From assembly GCA_902560075.1 (NCBI GenBank), contig CACEKE010000002.1:62001-126000 (forward strand): DNA of 64,000 nucleotides, in the 5' to 3' direction. Below are positions 1-11,832 of this stretch, in pieces; position 1 is the stretch's first letter; each line of letters starts with the position of its first letter. The DNA is from an uncultured Pelagibacteraceae bacterium. GTDB taxonomy: Bacteria; Pseudomonadota; Alphaproteobacteria; Pelagibacterales; Pelagibacteraceae. Made by a program: the position numbers and the translations under genes. The notes beneath the pieces were generated by a model. It saw nothing but the letters and a program-made list of their open reading frames with translations, was not told the DNA's origin and did no database searches.

Positions 1-2002
<2,002 letters not shown>

Positions 2003-2085
2003 TTTTTTAATTTTTAAGTTAGCGGATAATACATCCTCTAGTCCAGATTGCAAAAAAAAATTGATATTAACTAAATTTTAAATAA

Positions 2086-3667
<1,582 letters not shown>

Positions 3668-3668
<1 letters not shown>

Positions 3669-5437
3669 TAAACTAATGCTTTTCCCTTACCTGTTATCTT
3701 ATTATCTTTTTCATCTTCTGGACCTAAAATCATTTGATTATGAGGCTTACCTGAAGGAATCATTGGGAAGCAGTTTTCTTGTTTATCAACTAAACAATCA
3801 AATATTACCGGTCTATCAGTATTAAGCATTTCAATTATTTTATCATCTAATTCGTCTGGTGTTTTAGCTCTAATCCCTACACATCCATAAGCTTCTGCAA
3901 GCTTAACAAAATCTGGTAAAGCAGCAGTGTAACTTTCTGAATAATTTTTATCATGAAGTAGTTCTTGCCATTGCCTTACCATGCCCATGTACTCATTATT
4001 TAAAATAAATATTTTAATTGGAAGGCTATATTGTACTGCAGTCGACATCTCTTGCATTGTCATTAAAACAGAGGCCTCACCCGCAATATCAATGACTAAC
4101 TTATTTGGATGGGCTACTTGCACGCCAACTGCTGCTGGTAAACCATATCCCATGGTCCCAAGTCCACCTGAAGTCATCCACCGATTTGGTTTATCAAACT
4201 TATAATGTTGTGCTGCCCACATCTGATGTTGACCAACCTCTGTTGTAATGTATGTGTCTTTTCCTTTTGTTAATTCATAAAGTCTCTGAACGGCATACTG
4301 AGGTTTTATTGAGGTATCACTATTAATATAATTTAAAGATTTTTTTTGTCTCCATTTGTCAATTTGTAACCACCATTTTGAAATATTTTGTTTATTAGAA
4401 TTTGCAAAATTTGGTTTAGTTTTTTTTATATTTTTTATTATTGAATTAATAACTTGCTTTACATCTCCCACTATTGGTAGATCAACTTTAACATTTTTAT
4501 TTATAGATGAAGGATCGATATCAATATGAACTTTTTTTGATTTTGGAGAAAATTCATCTATTTTTCCTGTAATTCTATCATCAAATCTTGCACCGATATT
4601 TATCATCAAGTCACAATCATGCATTGCGTTATTTGCTTCGTAAGTACCATGCATGCCAAGCATGCCTAGAAATTGATCATCATCCCCAGGAAAACAACCA
4701 AGACCTTGCAAAGTCGATGTAATCGGAAATCCGGTTGATCTCACTAAATCTCTTAAAAGCTCGCTTGCCTTTGGACCAGAATTTATTACACCTCCACCAG
4801 TATAAAATATTGGTCGCTTAGATTTTTTCATTAAGTCAATCAATTGATTTATATCTTTTTGATTAAAATAATTATGACTATTGCCATTTAACTTTTTATT
4901 TATCTTTTTAAATGAAGTATATTTTGTTTTTTGAAACTGAATATCTTTAGGTATATCTACTAACACTGGTCCAGGTCTTCCGGTAGTAGCAACTTCAAAT
5001 GCTTTATGTATAACTTTTTGTAAATCTTTAATATCTTTTACAAGCCAATTATGTTTAGTACATGGTCTTGTAATTCCAGTAGTATCACATTCTTGAAATG
5101 CGTCAGTTCCAATTAAGTGTGTAGGTACTTGTCCTGAAATACAAACTAGTGGCACAGAATCCATGTAAGCATCTGTCAAAGCAGTAACTGCATTTGTTGC
5201 ACCAGGTCCAGAAGTAACTAGCACAACACCAGGCTTGCCAGACGATCTAGCATATCCTTCTGCAGCATGACCCGCGCCTTGTTCATGTCTTACAAGAATG
5301 TGTTTGATAGATTGAAAATTTTTAAGCTCATCATAAATTGGTAATACCGCTCCACCTGGATAACCAAAAATATATTCAACGTCTTGATCCTCAAGACATT
5401 TAAAAACTATTTCTGCTCCTGTGAATAATTTTGGCAT
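3668..5437 (-). CDS. ilvB: Acetolactate synthase large (catalytic) subunit
   Basis: TPP-dependent enzyme that condenses two pyruvates to acetolactate, or pyruvate with 2-oxobutyrate. It has the normal 589 residues. The N-terminal TPP-binding domain contains GYPGGAVLPIYDEL and the catalytic Glu in RHEQGAGHAAEGYAR. The central FAD-type domain contains GMLGMHGTYEANNAMHDCDL and GARFDDR. The C-terminal domain carries GGLGTMGYGLPAA and the Mg-TPP motif GEASVLMTMQEM...NNEYMGMVRQWQ; the usual GDGS of this motif is GEAS here. It is first in an ilvB-ilvN-ilvC-leuA cluster. A stable hairpin ends 3 nt before its ATG (see 5441-5470) and could control translation or separate it from miaA. Confidence 0.96.
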
Positions 5438-5440
5438 TTA

Positions 5441-5470
5441 ACCAATCTAGCTGAAGTTGTGCTGATTGGT
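5441..5470 (-). promoter_or_regulatory. Hairpin abutting the ilvB start codon
   Basis: The arms ACCAATC (5441-5447) plus AGC (5449-5451) pair with GCT (5461-5463) plus GATTGGT (5464-5470). This makes a 10-bp stem with one bulged base (5448) and a 9-nt loop. It lies in the 49-bp miaA-ilvB gap and ends three bases before the ilvB ATG. No T-tract follows on the minus strand, so it does not look like an ordinary intrinsic terminator. Its position suggests a translation-control element or a processing/stability hairpin; the function is inferred. Confidence 0.5.
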
Positions 5471-5486
5471 CAAGTGATTGAACAGA

Positions 5487-6389
5487 TTATTTAAAATTTT
5501 TTATATATTTTTTGATCTCATTTGGTGCAAGCCTTTTCCAATCTGACATGTGACCTCGAGCCCATGTTGCTTGCCTCTTTGCATATTGTCTCGTTTTTAT
5601 GAGGATTTTCTCTCTTGTCTGGTCTAAATTATAATTTTTCTGTAAATAGTTGTTTATTTCGTTGATGCCTATAATTTTGTTAGCGCTTAATTCGTTTCTA
5701 ACCTTCATTTTTTTAAACCTTGCCACCTCTTTAATCGATGCAGTATTAACAATTTTAATACATCTTTTTTCAATTCGTTTTAATAAGATATCTCTTGGAA
5801 AATCTAAATAAATTTTTTGGAATTGATCTTTTTTAAAATTACTTTTAGTTTTATCAAACCAGTCAAATAACGAAATTTTAGAGAGTTTTTTTACTTCAAA
5901 AGCTCTAATAGACCTTTGTACATCTTTTGGATTTATTTTTGATTTTGATTTAGGATCAATTTTAATTAATTGTTTATAGAACTTTTTTTGACCAACTTTT
6001 TTTTGGTAATCAACTATTTTTTTTCTAAATGAGACTGGTATATTGGGAATTTTTACCAAACCATCTGTCAAAGATTTAAAATATAATCCAGTACCACCTA
6101 CTATTACTGGGACTTTTTTTTTATAAAGAATTTTTTTAATTAACTTATTTGCAAGTATAATCCATTTACCAACAGAAAATTTTTTTTTAACCGATACAAA
6201 TCCATATAAATGATGTTTAACTTTATTTGTAAGATTTTTATCTGGCCTAGTATTTAAAATTTTAATTTCTTTATAAATTTGCATACTATCTGCATTAATT
6301 ATTTCTCCATTAACTTTTTTTGCGATTTTTACTGCGAATTCCGATTTTCCAGATGCGGTTGGTCCAGATATTAAAATTATTTTGGACAT
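5487..6389 (-). CDS. miaA: tRNA dimethylallyltransferase
   Basis: Transfers a dimethylallyl group from DMAPP to the N6 of A37 in tRNAs that read UNN codons. The P-loop GPTASGKS is at about residues 9-16, followed by the conserved NADSMQIYKEI, the substrate motif VGGTGLYFKSLTDGL, the DVQRSIRAFEV region, and the C-terminal TRQYAKRQATWARG. It has 300 residues, the normal length. It is 7 nt downstream of htrA. In enterobacteria miaA is linked to hfq-hflX-hflKC; here hflK and hflC are nearby but hfq and hflX are not. Confidence 0.95.
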   Translation of the reverse strand: MSKIILISGPTASGKSEFAVKIAKKVNGEIINADSMQIYKEIKILNTRPDKNLTNKVKHHLYGFVSVKKKFSVGKWIILANKLIKKILYKKKVPVIVGGTGLYFKSLTDGLVKIPNIPVSFRKKIVDYQKKVGQKKFYKQLIKIDPKSKSKINPKDVQRSIRAFEVKKLSKISLFDWFDKTKSNFKKDQFQKIYLDFPRDILLKRIEKRCIKIVNTASIKEVARFKKMKVRNELSANKIIGINEINNYLQKNYNLDQTREKILIKTRQYAKRQATWARGHMSDWKRLAPNEIKKYIKNFK

Positions 6390-6396
6390 TAGGTCC

Positions 6397-7797
6397 TTAG
6401 TCTAATTTAACACCAATATATCTTTTTTGATTTTGATTGTTGTATATAGCTATTAGTAGAGTTTTATCAGAACTTCTTTTAGCCATTTTAACAAAATTAT
6501 TTAGTTCACCTATTGTTTTAATTTTTTTCTTTTGAGCTTCAACAATAATATTATTTATTTTTAAGTAATTGACAGGACTATCTTGATCAATATCAGTAAT
6601 AACTACACCAGTTGTATTAGGTGGTAATTTTCTTTGCGCTACTTCATCTTTTGTTAATAACCTTACTGTAATTTTTAATTCATCTATATAAGAGTTTTTT
6701 GGAACTTCTGGTTTTATACCTTGAGCAGCAAAATCATCTGATGTTTCAAGCCTTCCTAGAATAATTTGTTTTGATATCTCTTTTTTATTTCTCCAAATTT
6801 TAACATTTACTCTTTTTCCAACCTCTGTCTCGGCAACTATCTTAGGTAATTCTTTCATTTCATTTATTAATTTTCCATCAAATTCTAAAATTACATCTCC
6901 GTCTTTAATTCCCCCTTTATCAGAGGGACTTCCTTTTGCAACACTAGCAACTAATGCGCCTCTTGGTCTATCAAGTTTTAAACTTTCTGCAATTTCATTA
7001 GTTACGACCTGAATTCTAACTCCTAACCAACCTCTTTTAGTTTCTCCAAATTTAATTAGTTGATCTATAACTTTTTCTGCGCTGTTTGATGGTATTGCAA
7101 AACCAATTCCTATTGAACCAGATTGACCTAATATAGCAGTGTTAATTCCAATGACATCTCCATCTAAATTAAATAGTGGACCACCGGAGTTCCCCTGATT
7201 AATTGAAGCATCAGTTTGAATGTAATCTTCGTATCTAGAAAGTCCAATACTTCTATTTCTAGCTGATACTATTCCACTTGTAACTGTTCCACCTAAGCCA
7301 AAAGGATTTCCAATTGCAATTACCCAATCACCTATTCTTGCTTTATCAGAGTCTCCAAAACTCACGGGTTTAAAACTATCCTCAGACTCAATTTTAAGTA
7401 CAGCAATATCTGATAAAGGATCAGCGCCTAATAGCTTAGCTTTATAATCTTTGTTCCCGTTTACTTTTACAAAAATATCATCTGCACCTTTGATGACATG
7501 ATTATTGGTGATTACTATTCCTGACTTATCAATTATAAATCCTGACCCTAATGCACTAGTTTGTCTTTCTTGAGGTTCTCCTTCAAACATGTCTTTAAAA
7601 GGCGAACCAGGCGGAAATTGAAACGGAAATGGATTTGATTTAGTTTTTATAGTAGTTGTGGTTGAAATGTTTACAACTGATGGCATTAATCTCTCTGCTA
7701 AATCGGCAAATGATGCGGGTATTTCAGCAAATGAATTTTTAACAAATCCGAAACTTAAACATATTAATAAGCAATACTTAAATACTATTTTTTTCAT
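6397..7797 (-). CDS. degP: Periplasmic serine protease of the HtrA/DegP family
   Basis: Periplasmic protease/chaperone that degrades misfolded envelope proteins. A signal peptide covers about residues 1-24 and ends in SFA. The trypsin-like domain has the full triad: His100 (NNHVI), Asp130 (SDIAVLK) and Ser204 (QGNSGGP). Two PDZ domains follow: RGWLGVRIQ onward, and a C-terminal one around TGVVITDIDQDSP. At 466 residues it is of usual size. Its ATG overlaps the DUF2065 stop by one base, so it is probably co-transcribed with hflKC. The N-terminal loop rich in Phe and Pro (about 55-70) resembles the LA loop of DegP-type proteins. DegP or DegQ cannot be separated from sequence alone. Confidence 0.93.
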   Translation of the reverse strand: MKKIVFKYCLLICLSFGFVKNSFAEIPASFADLAERLMPSVVNISTTTTIKTKSNPFPFQFPPGSPFKDMFEGEPQERQTSALGSGFIIDKSGIVITNNHVIKGADDIFVKVNGNKDYKAKLLGADPLSDIAVLKIESEDSFKPVSFGDSDKARIGDWVIAIGNPFGLGGTVTSGIVSARNRSIGLSRYEDYIQTDASINQGNSGGPLFNLDGDVIGINTAILGQSGSIGIGFAIPSNSAEKVIDQLIKFGETKRGWLGVRIQVVTNEIAESLKLDRPRGALVASVAKGSPSDKGGIKDGDVILEFDGKLINEMKELPKIVAETEVGKRVNVKIWRNKKEISKQIILGRLETSDDFAAQGIKPEVPKNSYIDELKITVRLLTKDEVAQRKLPPNTTGVVITDIDQDSPVNYLKINNIIVEAQKKKIKTIGELNNFVKMAKRSSDKTLLIAIYNNQNQKRYIGVKLD

Positions 7798-7982
7798 TAA
7801 CTTTTAAAATACCAGATTATTAAAAAACCAATAACCAAAAATATTAAGCCTCCAAATCTCAACTGATTATCTTTAATTTCACTTAGCTTCATTATCATAT
7901 TTTTCATTTTTGATGGAAATATGGCGTAAAATGCACCCTCAATAAATAAGAAAAGACCAAAAGCTATGATCAATTCATTCAT
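7797..7982 (-). CDS. DUF2065 (YjeT-like) small membrane protein
   Basis: A 61-residue protein with two predicted transmembrane segments: residues about 3-22 (LIIAFGLFLFIEGAFYAIFP) and about 42-58 (GGLIFLVIGFLIIWYF), joined by a short polar loop with Lys and Met. This matches the DUF2065/YjeT family, which is repeatedly found next to hflC in Proteobacteria. Its molecular role is unknown; the association suggests an accessory of the HflKC membrane complex. It is 11 nt downstream of hflC and overlaps degP by one base. Confidence 0.8.
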   Translation of the reverse strand: MNELIIAFGLFLFIEGAFYAIFPSKMKNMIMKLSEIKDNQLRFGGLIFLVIGFLIIWYFKS

Positions 7983-7993
7983 AATTTCAGTTT

Positions 7994-8863
7994 TTATTGA
8001 GATTTAGATTTTATATTTCCGAAGAATTTAAAAAATTCACTATCTGGAGATAATATTAAAGATGTTTCTCCTCCAATTAAAGCAGTTTCATATGCTTGCA
8101 TTGCTCTGTAGAAAGCAAAGAATTCTGGATCTTGTCCAAAGGCATCTGCAAAAATTTTATTTCTTTGACCATCACCTTCACCTTTAAGAATTTGTGATTG
8201 TTTTTCTGCATCAGCTAATATGACTGTAACCTCTTTGTCTGCAGTTGATGTTATAGTAATTGCCATCTCTGCACCTTTGGCTCTAAATTCTTTAGCTTCT
8301 CTCTCTCTTTCTGTTTGCATACGTCTGTATATTGCATCACTGTTTGCTGGTGGTAAATCTGCTCTTTTTATTCTCACATCAACAATTTCTATTCCAAATT
8401 TTGCAGCTTCATTATTTACGCCATCTTGAATTAAAGCCATCTGTTTAGTTCTCTCTTCTGATAACAGTGTTTGTAGACGTTGTGTACCTAAAACACTTCT
8501 TATTCTTGAATTAATAATGGTTGATAGACGAGATCTTGCAACTCTTTCGTTACCAACTGAAATATAAAATTTTAAAGGGTCTACAATTTTGAAACGAGCA
8601 AAAGCGTCTACAATTAATCTCTTTTGATCCGATGCGATTACCTCGGCTGGAGGAGCATCTAAGTTTAAAATTCGCTTGTCTAAAAAAACTACGTTTTGGA
8701 TAAAAGGTACTTTAAAGTTTAATCCGGGTTTCATTAAAATTCTTTTTGGATCACCAAATTGAAGAACAATCGCTTGATTTATTTCTTTAACAATAAAAAT
8801 CGAGAAATAAGCAGTTGCGGCGATTAAGATTAAAATTGGTATTAAAAACTTTCCTTTTTTCAT
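7994..8863 (-). CDS. hflC: HflC, SPFH-domain partner of HflK
   Basis: Inner-membrane protein that, with HflK, forms a large cage around FtsH and modulates its proteolysis. An N-terminal transmembrane anchor (about 6-26) is followed by the SPFH/band-7 domain (NQAIVLQFGDPKRI...PGLNFKVPFI), the conserved VDVRIKRADLP, and the coiled-coil region with MQTEREREAKEFRAKGAE and ADAEKQSQILKGEGDG. It has 289 residues, normal for HflC. Its ATG overlaps the hflK stop by one base, as expected for a heteromeric pair. FtsH is encoded elsewhere in this window (41860-43752). Confidence 0.96.
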   Translation of the reverse strand: MKKGKFLIPILILIAATAYFSIFIVKEINQAIVLQFGDPKRILMKPGLNFKVPFIQNVVFLDKRILNLDAPPAEVIASDQKRLIVDAFARFKIVDPLKFYISVGNERVARSRLSTIINSRIRSVLGTQRLQTLLSEERTKQMALIQDGVNNEAAKFGIEIVDVRIKRADLPPANSDAIYRRMQTEREREAKEFRAKGAEMAITITSTADKEVTVILADAEKQSQILKGEGDGQRNKIFADAFGQDPEFFAFYRAMQAYETALIGGETSLILSPDSEFFKFFGNIKSKSQ

Positions 8864-9963
8864 TAGTTCACCTGTGTTTTTTTAAGCTCAGGTAAAGGTA
8901 AATATGGAACTACACCTGAACCTGCATTTTTTTCAATTATTACTTTATCAATATCTGCTAAAACCTTTTCCATAGTCTCGAGATACATTCTTTCTTGTGT
9001 AACTTCTTTTGCGTTTTTATACTCTAAGAAAATTGAAGTAAATCTGCTTGCTTCACCTTCAGCTTTAGCAACAACTTCTTTTTTATATGCTTCAGCCGCT
9101 TGTAATATTTTTGCTGCTTCACCCCTTGCTCTTGGAATTACATCATTGGCATATGCTTCTGCCTCATTTTTTGATCTTTCCATGTCAGCTCTAGCCGCTT
9201 GTACATCTCTAAACGCATCTATAACTTGATCTGGTGGGTCAGCTTTTTGTGTTTGAACTTGTGTTATTTGAATACCAGATGTGTATTCGTCTAAAATACT
9301 TTGAATAATTTCTTGTGTATCAACCTCAATTTTTGATCTACCTTCTGTAAGGATTGGTTGAATATCACTTCTAGCTATAACTTCTCTCATAGCTGTTTCA
9401 GCTGCAGCTTTTACCGTCCCTTGGGGATCTTGTATTTTGAATAAAAAATTTCCTGCATCTTTGATAACCCAGAAAACTGAAAAATCTATATTTACGATAT
9501 TTTCATCACCGGTAAGCATTAAACTCTCTTCAGGAACGTCTGCAACACCTCCGCCACTTGAGAAGCCACTTTCTCTTTCAGATCTAAAACCAATGTCCAT
9601 TCTATTAACTTTTGTAACCTTAGGTGTTAAAACACTTTCTACTGGGAAAGGAAGGTGGTAGTTCAATCCTGGTTGAGTTGTTTTAACGAATTTACCAAAT
9701 CTTAAAACTACACCTTGTTCATCAGGCAAGACTCGATATAATCCGCTTCCTACCCATAAAAGAGCCAAAATTATTAATCCTACTACTATGGGCTTAGCTC
9801 CACCTGATTTTCCAGGAAGAAATCTGTTTATTGTATCTTGCAATTTTTTTAAAATTTCGTCTAAATTTGGTGGGGTAGGACCTCTTCTAAAACCACCATC
9901 ACCATTGCCTCCACCACCTGGAGGGGGTGATCCCCACGGGCTTTGATTTCTGAAATCGTTCAT
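8863..9963 (-). CDS. hflK: HflK, SPFH-domain partner of HflC
   Basis: Forms the HflK/HflC membrane complex that encloses FtsH. The Gly/Pro-rich cytoplasmic N-terminus (SPWGSPPPGGGGNGDGGFRRGP) is typical of HflK. A transmembrane helix at about 60-78 (IVVGLIILALLWVGSGLY) precedes the band-7 domain (PDEQGVVLRFGKFVKTTQPGLNYHLP), followed by QTQKADPP and the Ala/Glu-rich coiled coil. It has 366 residues. It is first in the hflK-hflC-DUF2065-degP-miaA run and is divergent from mrp across 52 bp. A promoter-like CTTG/CTATAT pair within an inverted repeat lies just upstream (9966-10001). Confidence 0.95.
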   Translation of the reverse strand: MNDFRNQSPWGSPPPGGGGNGDGGFRRGPTPPNLDEILKKLQDTINRFLPGKSGGAKPIVVGLIILALLWVGSGLYRVLPDEQGVVLRFGKFVKTTQPGLNYHLPFPVESVLTPKVTKVNRMDIGFRSERESGFSSGGGVADVPEESLMLTGDENIVNIDFSVFWVIKDAGNFLFKIQDPQGTVKAAAETAMREVIARSDIQPILTEGRSKIEVDTQEIIQSILDEYTSGIQITQVQTQKADPPDQVIDAFRDVQAARADMERSKNEAEAYANDVIPRARGEAAKILQAAEAYKKEVVAKAEGEASRFTSIFLEYKNAKEVTQERMYLETMEKVLADIDKVIIEKNAGSGVVPYLPLPELKKTQVN

Positions 9964-9965
9964 AT

Positions 9966-10001
9966 GACACTCTATATAGTGTCTTTATATTCAAAAACAA
10001 G
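9966..10001 (-). promoter_or_regulatory. Candidate hflK promoter with central inverted repeat
   Basis: On the minus strand CTTG (10001-9998) is separated by 18 bases from CTATAT (9979-9974). This fits the alphaproteobacterial housekeeping pattern and, loosely, the RpoH pattern (CTTG, 17-18 nt, CYTAT). The -10-like element sits inside a perfect inverted repeat with 6-nt arms, GACACT (9966-9971) and AGTGTC (9978-9983), and a 6-nt centre. The whole lies in the 52-bp space shared with the divergent mrp gene, so a bound protein could affect both genes. The hflK ATG would be only a few bases from the predicted transcription start. Confidence 0.45.
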
Positions 10002-10015
10002 GTAAGTTAGCTAAT

Positions 10016-10825
10016 ATGAGCAAAGAAAATCCGAGCATTAATGACGCTAGACGTAAAAAGTTTGAAAAAAACCCAATTAATGGAACTAAATTTACTATAG
10101 CTATATCTAGTGCTAAAGGAGGTGTAGGAAAATCTACATTTGCAACTAATCTAGCTTTAGCATTAAAGAATCTTGGATTAAAAATTGGTATTTTAGATGC
10201 CGACATATATGGGCCTTCTTTGCCGAAGCTATTTTCAATAAAAGAAAAGCCAGAGAATAAAGAAGGTAAACTAATTCCAATCTCAAAATATAATATTCAA
10301 TGCATGTCTATGGGCTTCTTAACAGATGAACAAACACCAATGATTTGGAGAGGGCCAATGGTTACAAGTGCAATCAAAACTTTTACTCAAAAAGTTGATT
10401 GGAAAAATTTGGATTTTATAATCGTTGATATGCCACCTGGCACTGGGGATACTCAGCTTACTTTTGCTCAAGAAATAAAAGTGGATGGAGCAATAATTGT
10501 TTCAACACCTCAAGAACTTGCTCTTCAAGACGTGAAAAGAGGTATAGCAATGTTTGATAAATTAAAAGTAAATGTTATTGGCTTAATTGATAATATGAGT
10601 TTTTTTATTGGTGATGATGGCAAAAAGTACTCTATTTTTGGTGATGGAGGAGTAAAAAAAACGGCTGAAGAATTTAATAAAAAGTTTCTTGGAGAAATAC
10701 CAATTAACTCAGACATTGGAAAATTTGGTGATCAAGGTAAGCCAATAGTTGAAAACATGCCAGAACACGAGATTTCAAAATTATATTTGAAATTGGCTGA
10801 ACAAATTAAATCAATTTATCTTTAA
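10016..10825 (+). CDS. mrp: Mrp/ApbC-type P-loop Fe-S carrier ATPase (lacks CxxC)
   Basis: Mrp/NBP35 family ATPase, thought to carry and deliver Fe-S clusters. The deviant Walker A motif KGGVGKS is at residues 34-40, followed by [20 protein letters not shown], and [13 protein letters not shown]. The C-terminal region reads [21 protein letters not shown] (192-212 or so), where most relatives have a CxxC cluster-binding pair; no cysteine is present there. The N-terminal MIP18/DUF59 domain found in longer homologues is also missing (269 residues). AAGGTAAG upstream may be a weak ribosome site. The 3' end overlaps convergent thyX by 20 nt. Confidence 0.9.
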   Translation: MSKENPSINDARRKKFEKNPINGTKFTIAISSAKGGVGKSTFATNLALALKNLGLKIGILDADIYGPSLPKLFSIKEKPENKEGKLIPISKYNIQCMSMGFLTDEQTPMIWRGPMVTSAIKTFTQKVDWKNLDFIIVDMPPGTGDTQLTFAQEIKVDGAIIVSTPQELALQDVKRGIAMFDKLKVNVIGLIDNMSFFIGDDGKKYSIFGDGGVKKTAEEFNKKFLGEIPINSDIGKFGDQGKPIVENMPEHEISKLYLKLAEQIKSIYL

Positions 10826-11753
10826 GATTAAATGCAATCATTAATTCATTCCATTCTCTTTTTGATAAATCGGTCTCATCAATCGAAATATTTTCTCCCT
10901 TAATAAGTTTTTTTATTACCTCTTTACCTTTTGATGAAACTTCTGTACCACCAACTCTATAATCCATAAAAGCCTCGTATGTAATAGGTACCCATCTTTT
11001 TAGAGTATCTAGCATTATATCTGCGTAAGCTCGTATTTCATACTGAGCATGGTGGTCAGCTCTAAGTCGTAAAAAATTCATTAAGTTTAACAAATCAGTT
11101 TTCCAATACCATTGCGTGTAGGTATTTAAAGTTAAGTTCATTCTTGCTAATTCTCTGGCTAAACCAGATTTTTTTTCATCTATAATCGATCCATCATAAC
11201 GTTCATTTAACATTGTTTCATAATTATTATATGTTCTTTCTGCATCTCCCTTTAATAAGTCTAAAACCTCTTTAGCTTGCTCTCCGCTAATTACATCACC
11301 TCTTCCTTGTCTATTATTTGTTGATTGAGCTGCAAGATTTTCTTTAGACGGAAGATAAAACTCTTTATCAAGTATAGAGTATCTTGCTGAATATTCATTA
11401 ACATTAGCAGTTCTATGTCTAATCCATTGCCTAGCAATAAATATTGGCAACTTGATATGATACTTTATTTCGCACATTTCAAATGGAGTACTATGCCAAT
11501 GTCTCATTAAGTATTTAATTAAGCCTGCATCTGTATTTACTTTTTTAGTACCCTTGCCATATGATACCCTGGCAGCTTGCACTATAGATGTATCATCACC
11601 CATATAGTCAATTACTCTTATAAAACCATGATCTAATATTGGTAGTGCTTCAAATAATATATTTTCTAAATCAGGGGCAACAACTCTTTTAGTTGTAAAT
11701 TTTTGAGATTGTTGATTTTTTATATCTTTTTTCTGTTCTTCTGTAAGTTTCAA
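10806..11753 (-). CDS. thyX: Flavin-dependent thymidylate synthase
   Basis: Makes dTMP from dUMP with methylene-THF as carbon donor and FAD/NADPH as reductant, replacing ThyA. The signature [13 protein letters not shown] (from about residue 112) fits RHRx7[19 protein letters not shown] and [18 protein letters not shown] are also conserved. The start is TTG at 11753 ([15 protein letters not shown]), chosen because alphaproteobacterial ThyX proteins begin this way and the next Met (residue 51) is inside the fold. AAGGA lies about 8 nt upstream. It has 315 residues, normal for the alphaproteobacterial form. Its tail overlaps mrp by 20 nt. Confidence 0.95.
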   Translation of the reverse strand: MKLTEEQKKDIKNQQSQKFTTKRVVAPDLENILFEALPILDHGFIRVIDYMGDDTSIVQAARVSYGKGTKKVNTDAGLIKYLMRHWHSTPFEMCEIKYHIKLPIFIARQWIRHRTANVNEYSARYSILDKEFYLPSKENLAAQSTNNRQGRGDVISGEQAKEVLDLLKGDAERTYNNYETMLNERYDGSIIDEKKSGLARELARMNLTLNTYTQWYWKTDLLNLMNFLRLRADHHAQYEIRAYADIMLDTLKRWVPITYEAFMDYRVGGTEVSSKGKEVIKKLIKGENISIDETDLSKREWNELMIAFNLKDKLI

Positions 11754-11766
11754 AGTTATTTTCCTT

Positions 11767-11795
11767 TATATAGAATCATTCAAATTTTATATCAA
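11767..11795 (-). promoter_or_regulatory. Candidate sigma-70 promoter of thyX
   Basis: On the minus strand TTGATA (11795-11790) and TATATA (11772-11767) are separated by exactly 17 bases. Transcription would begin near 11760, only about 7 nt before the TTG start of thyX, giving an almost leaderless mRNA. The call is from consensus match and spacing only. Confidence 0.5.
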
Positions 11796-11832
11796 AGACG
11801 TATGATTTAAAATGACTTTATTAATCATTTCC

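Noticed and set aside
2003-2085. Possible attenuator or riboswitch between ilvC and leuA
   Set aside because: Only a 4-5 bp stem and a run of nine T were seen, with no leader peptide rich in Leu and no recognised riboswitch core.
4640-4670. Repeated GCATGC hexamers in ilvB
   Set aside because: They arise from the conserved codons for LGMLGMHG and do not form a longer regular repeat.
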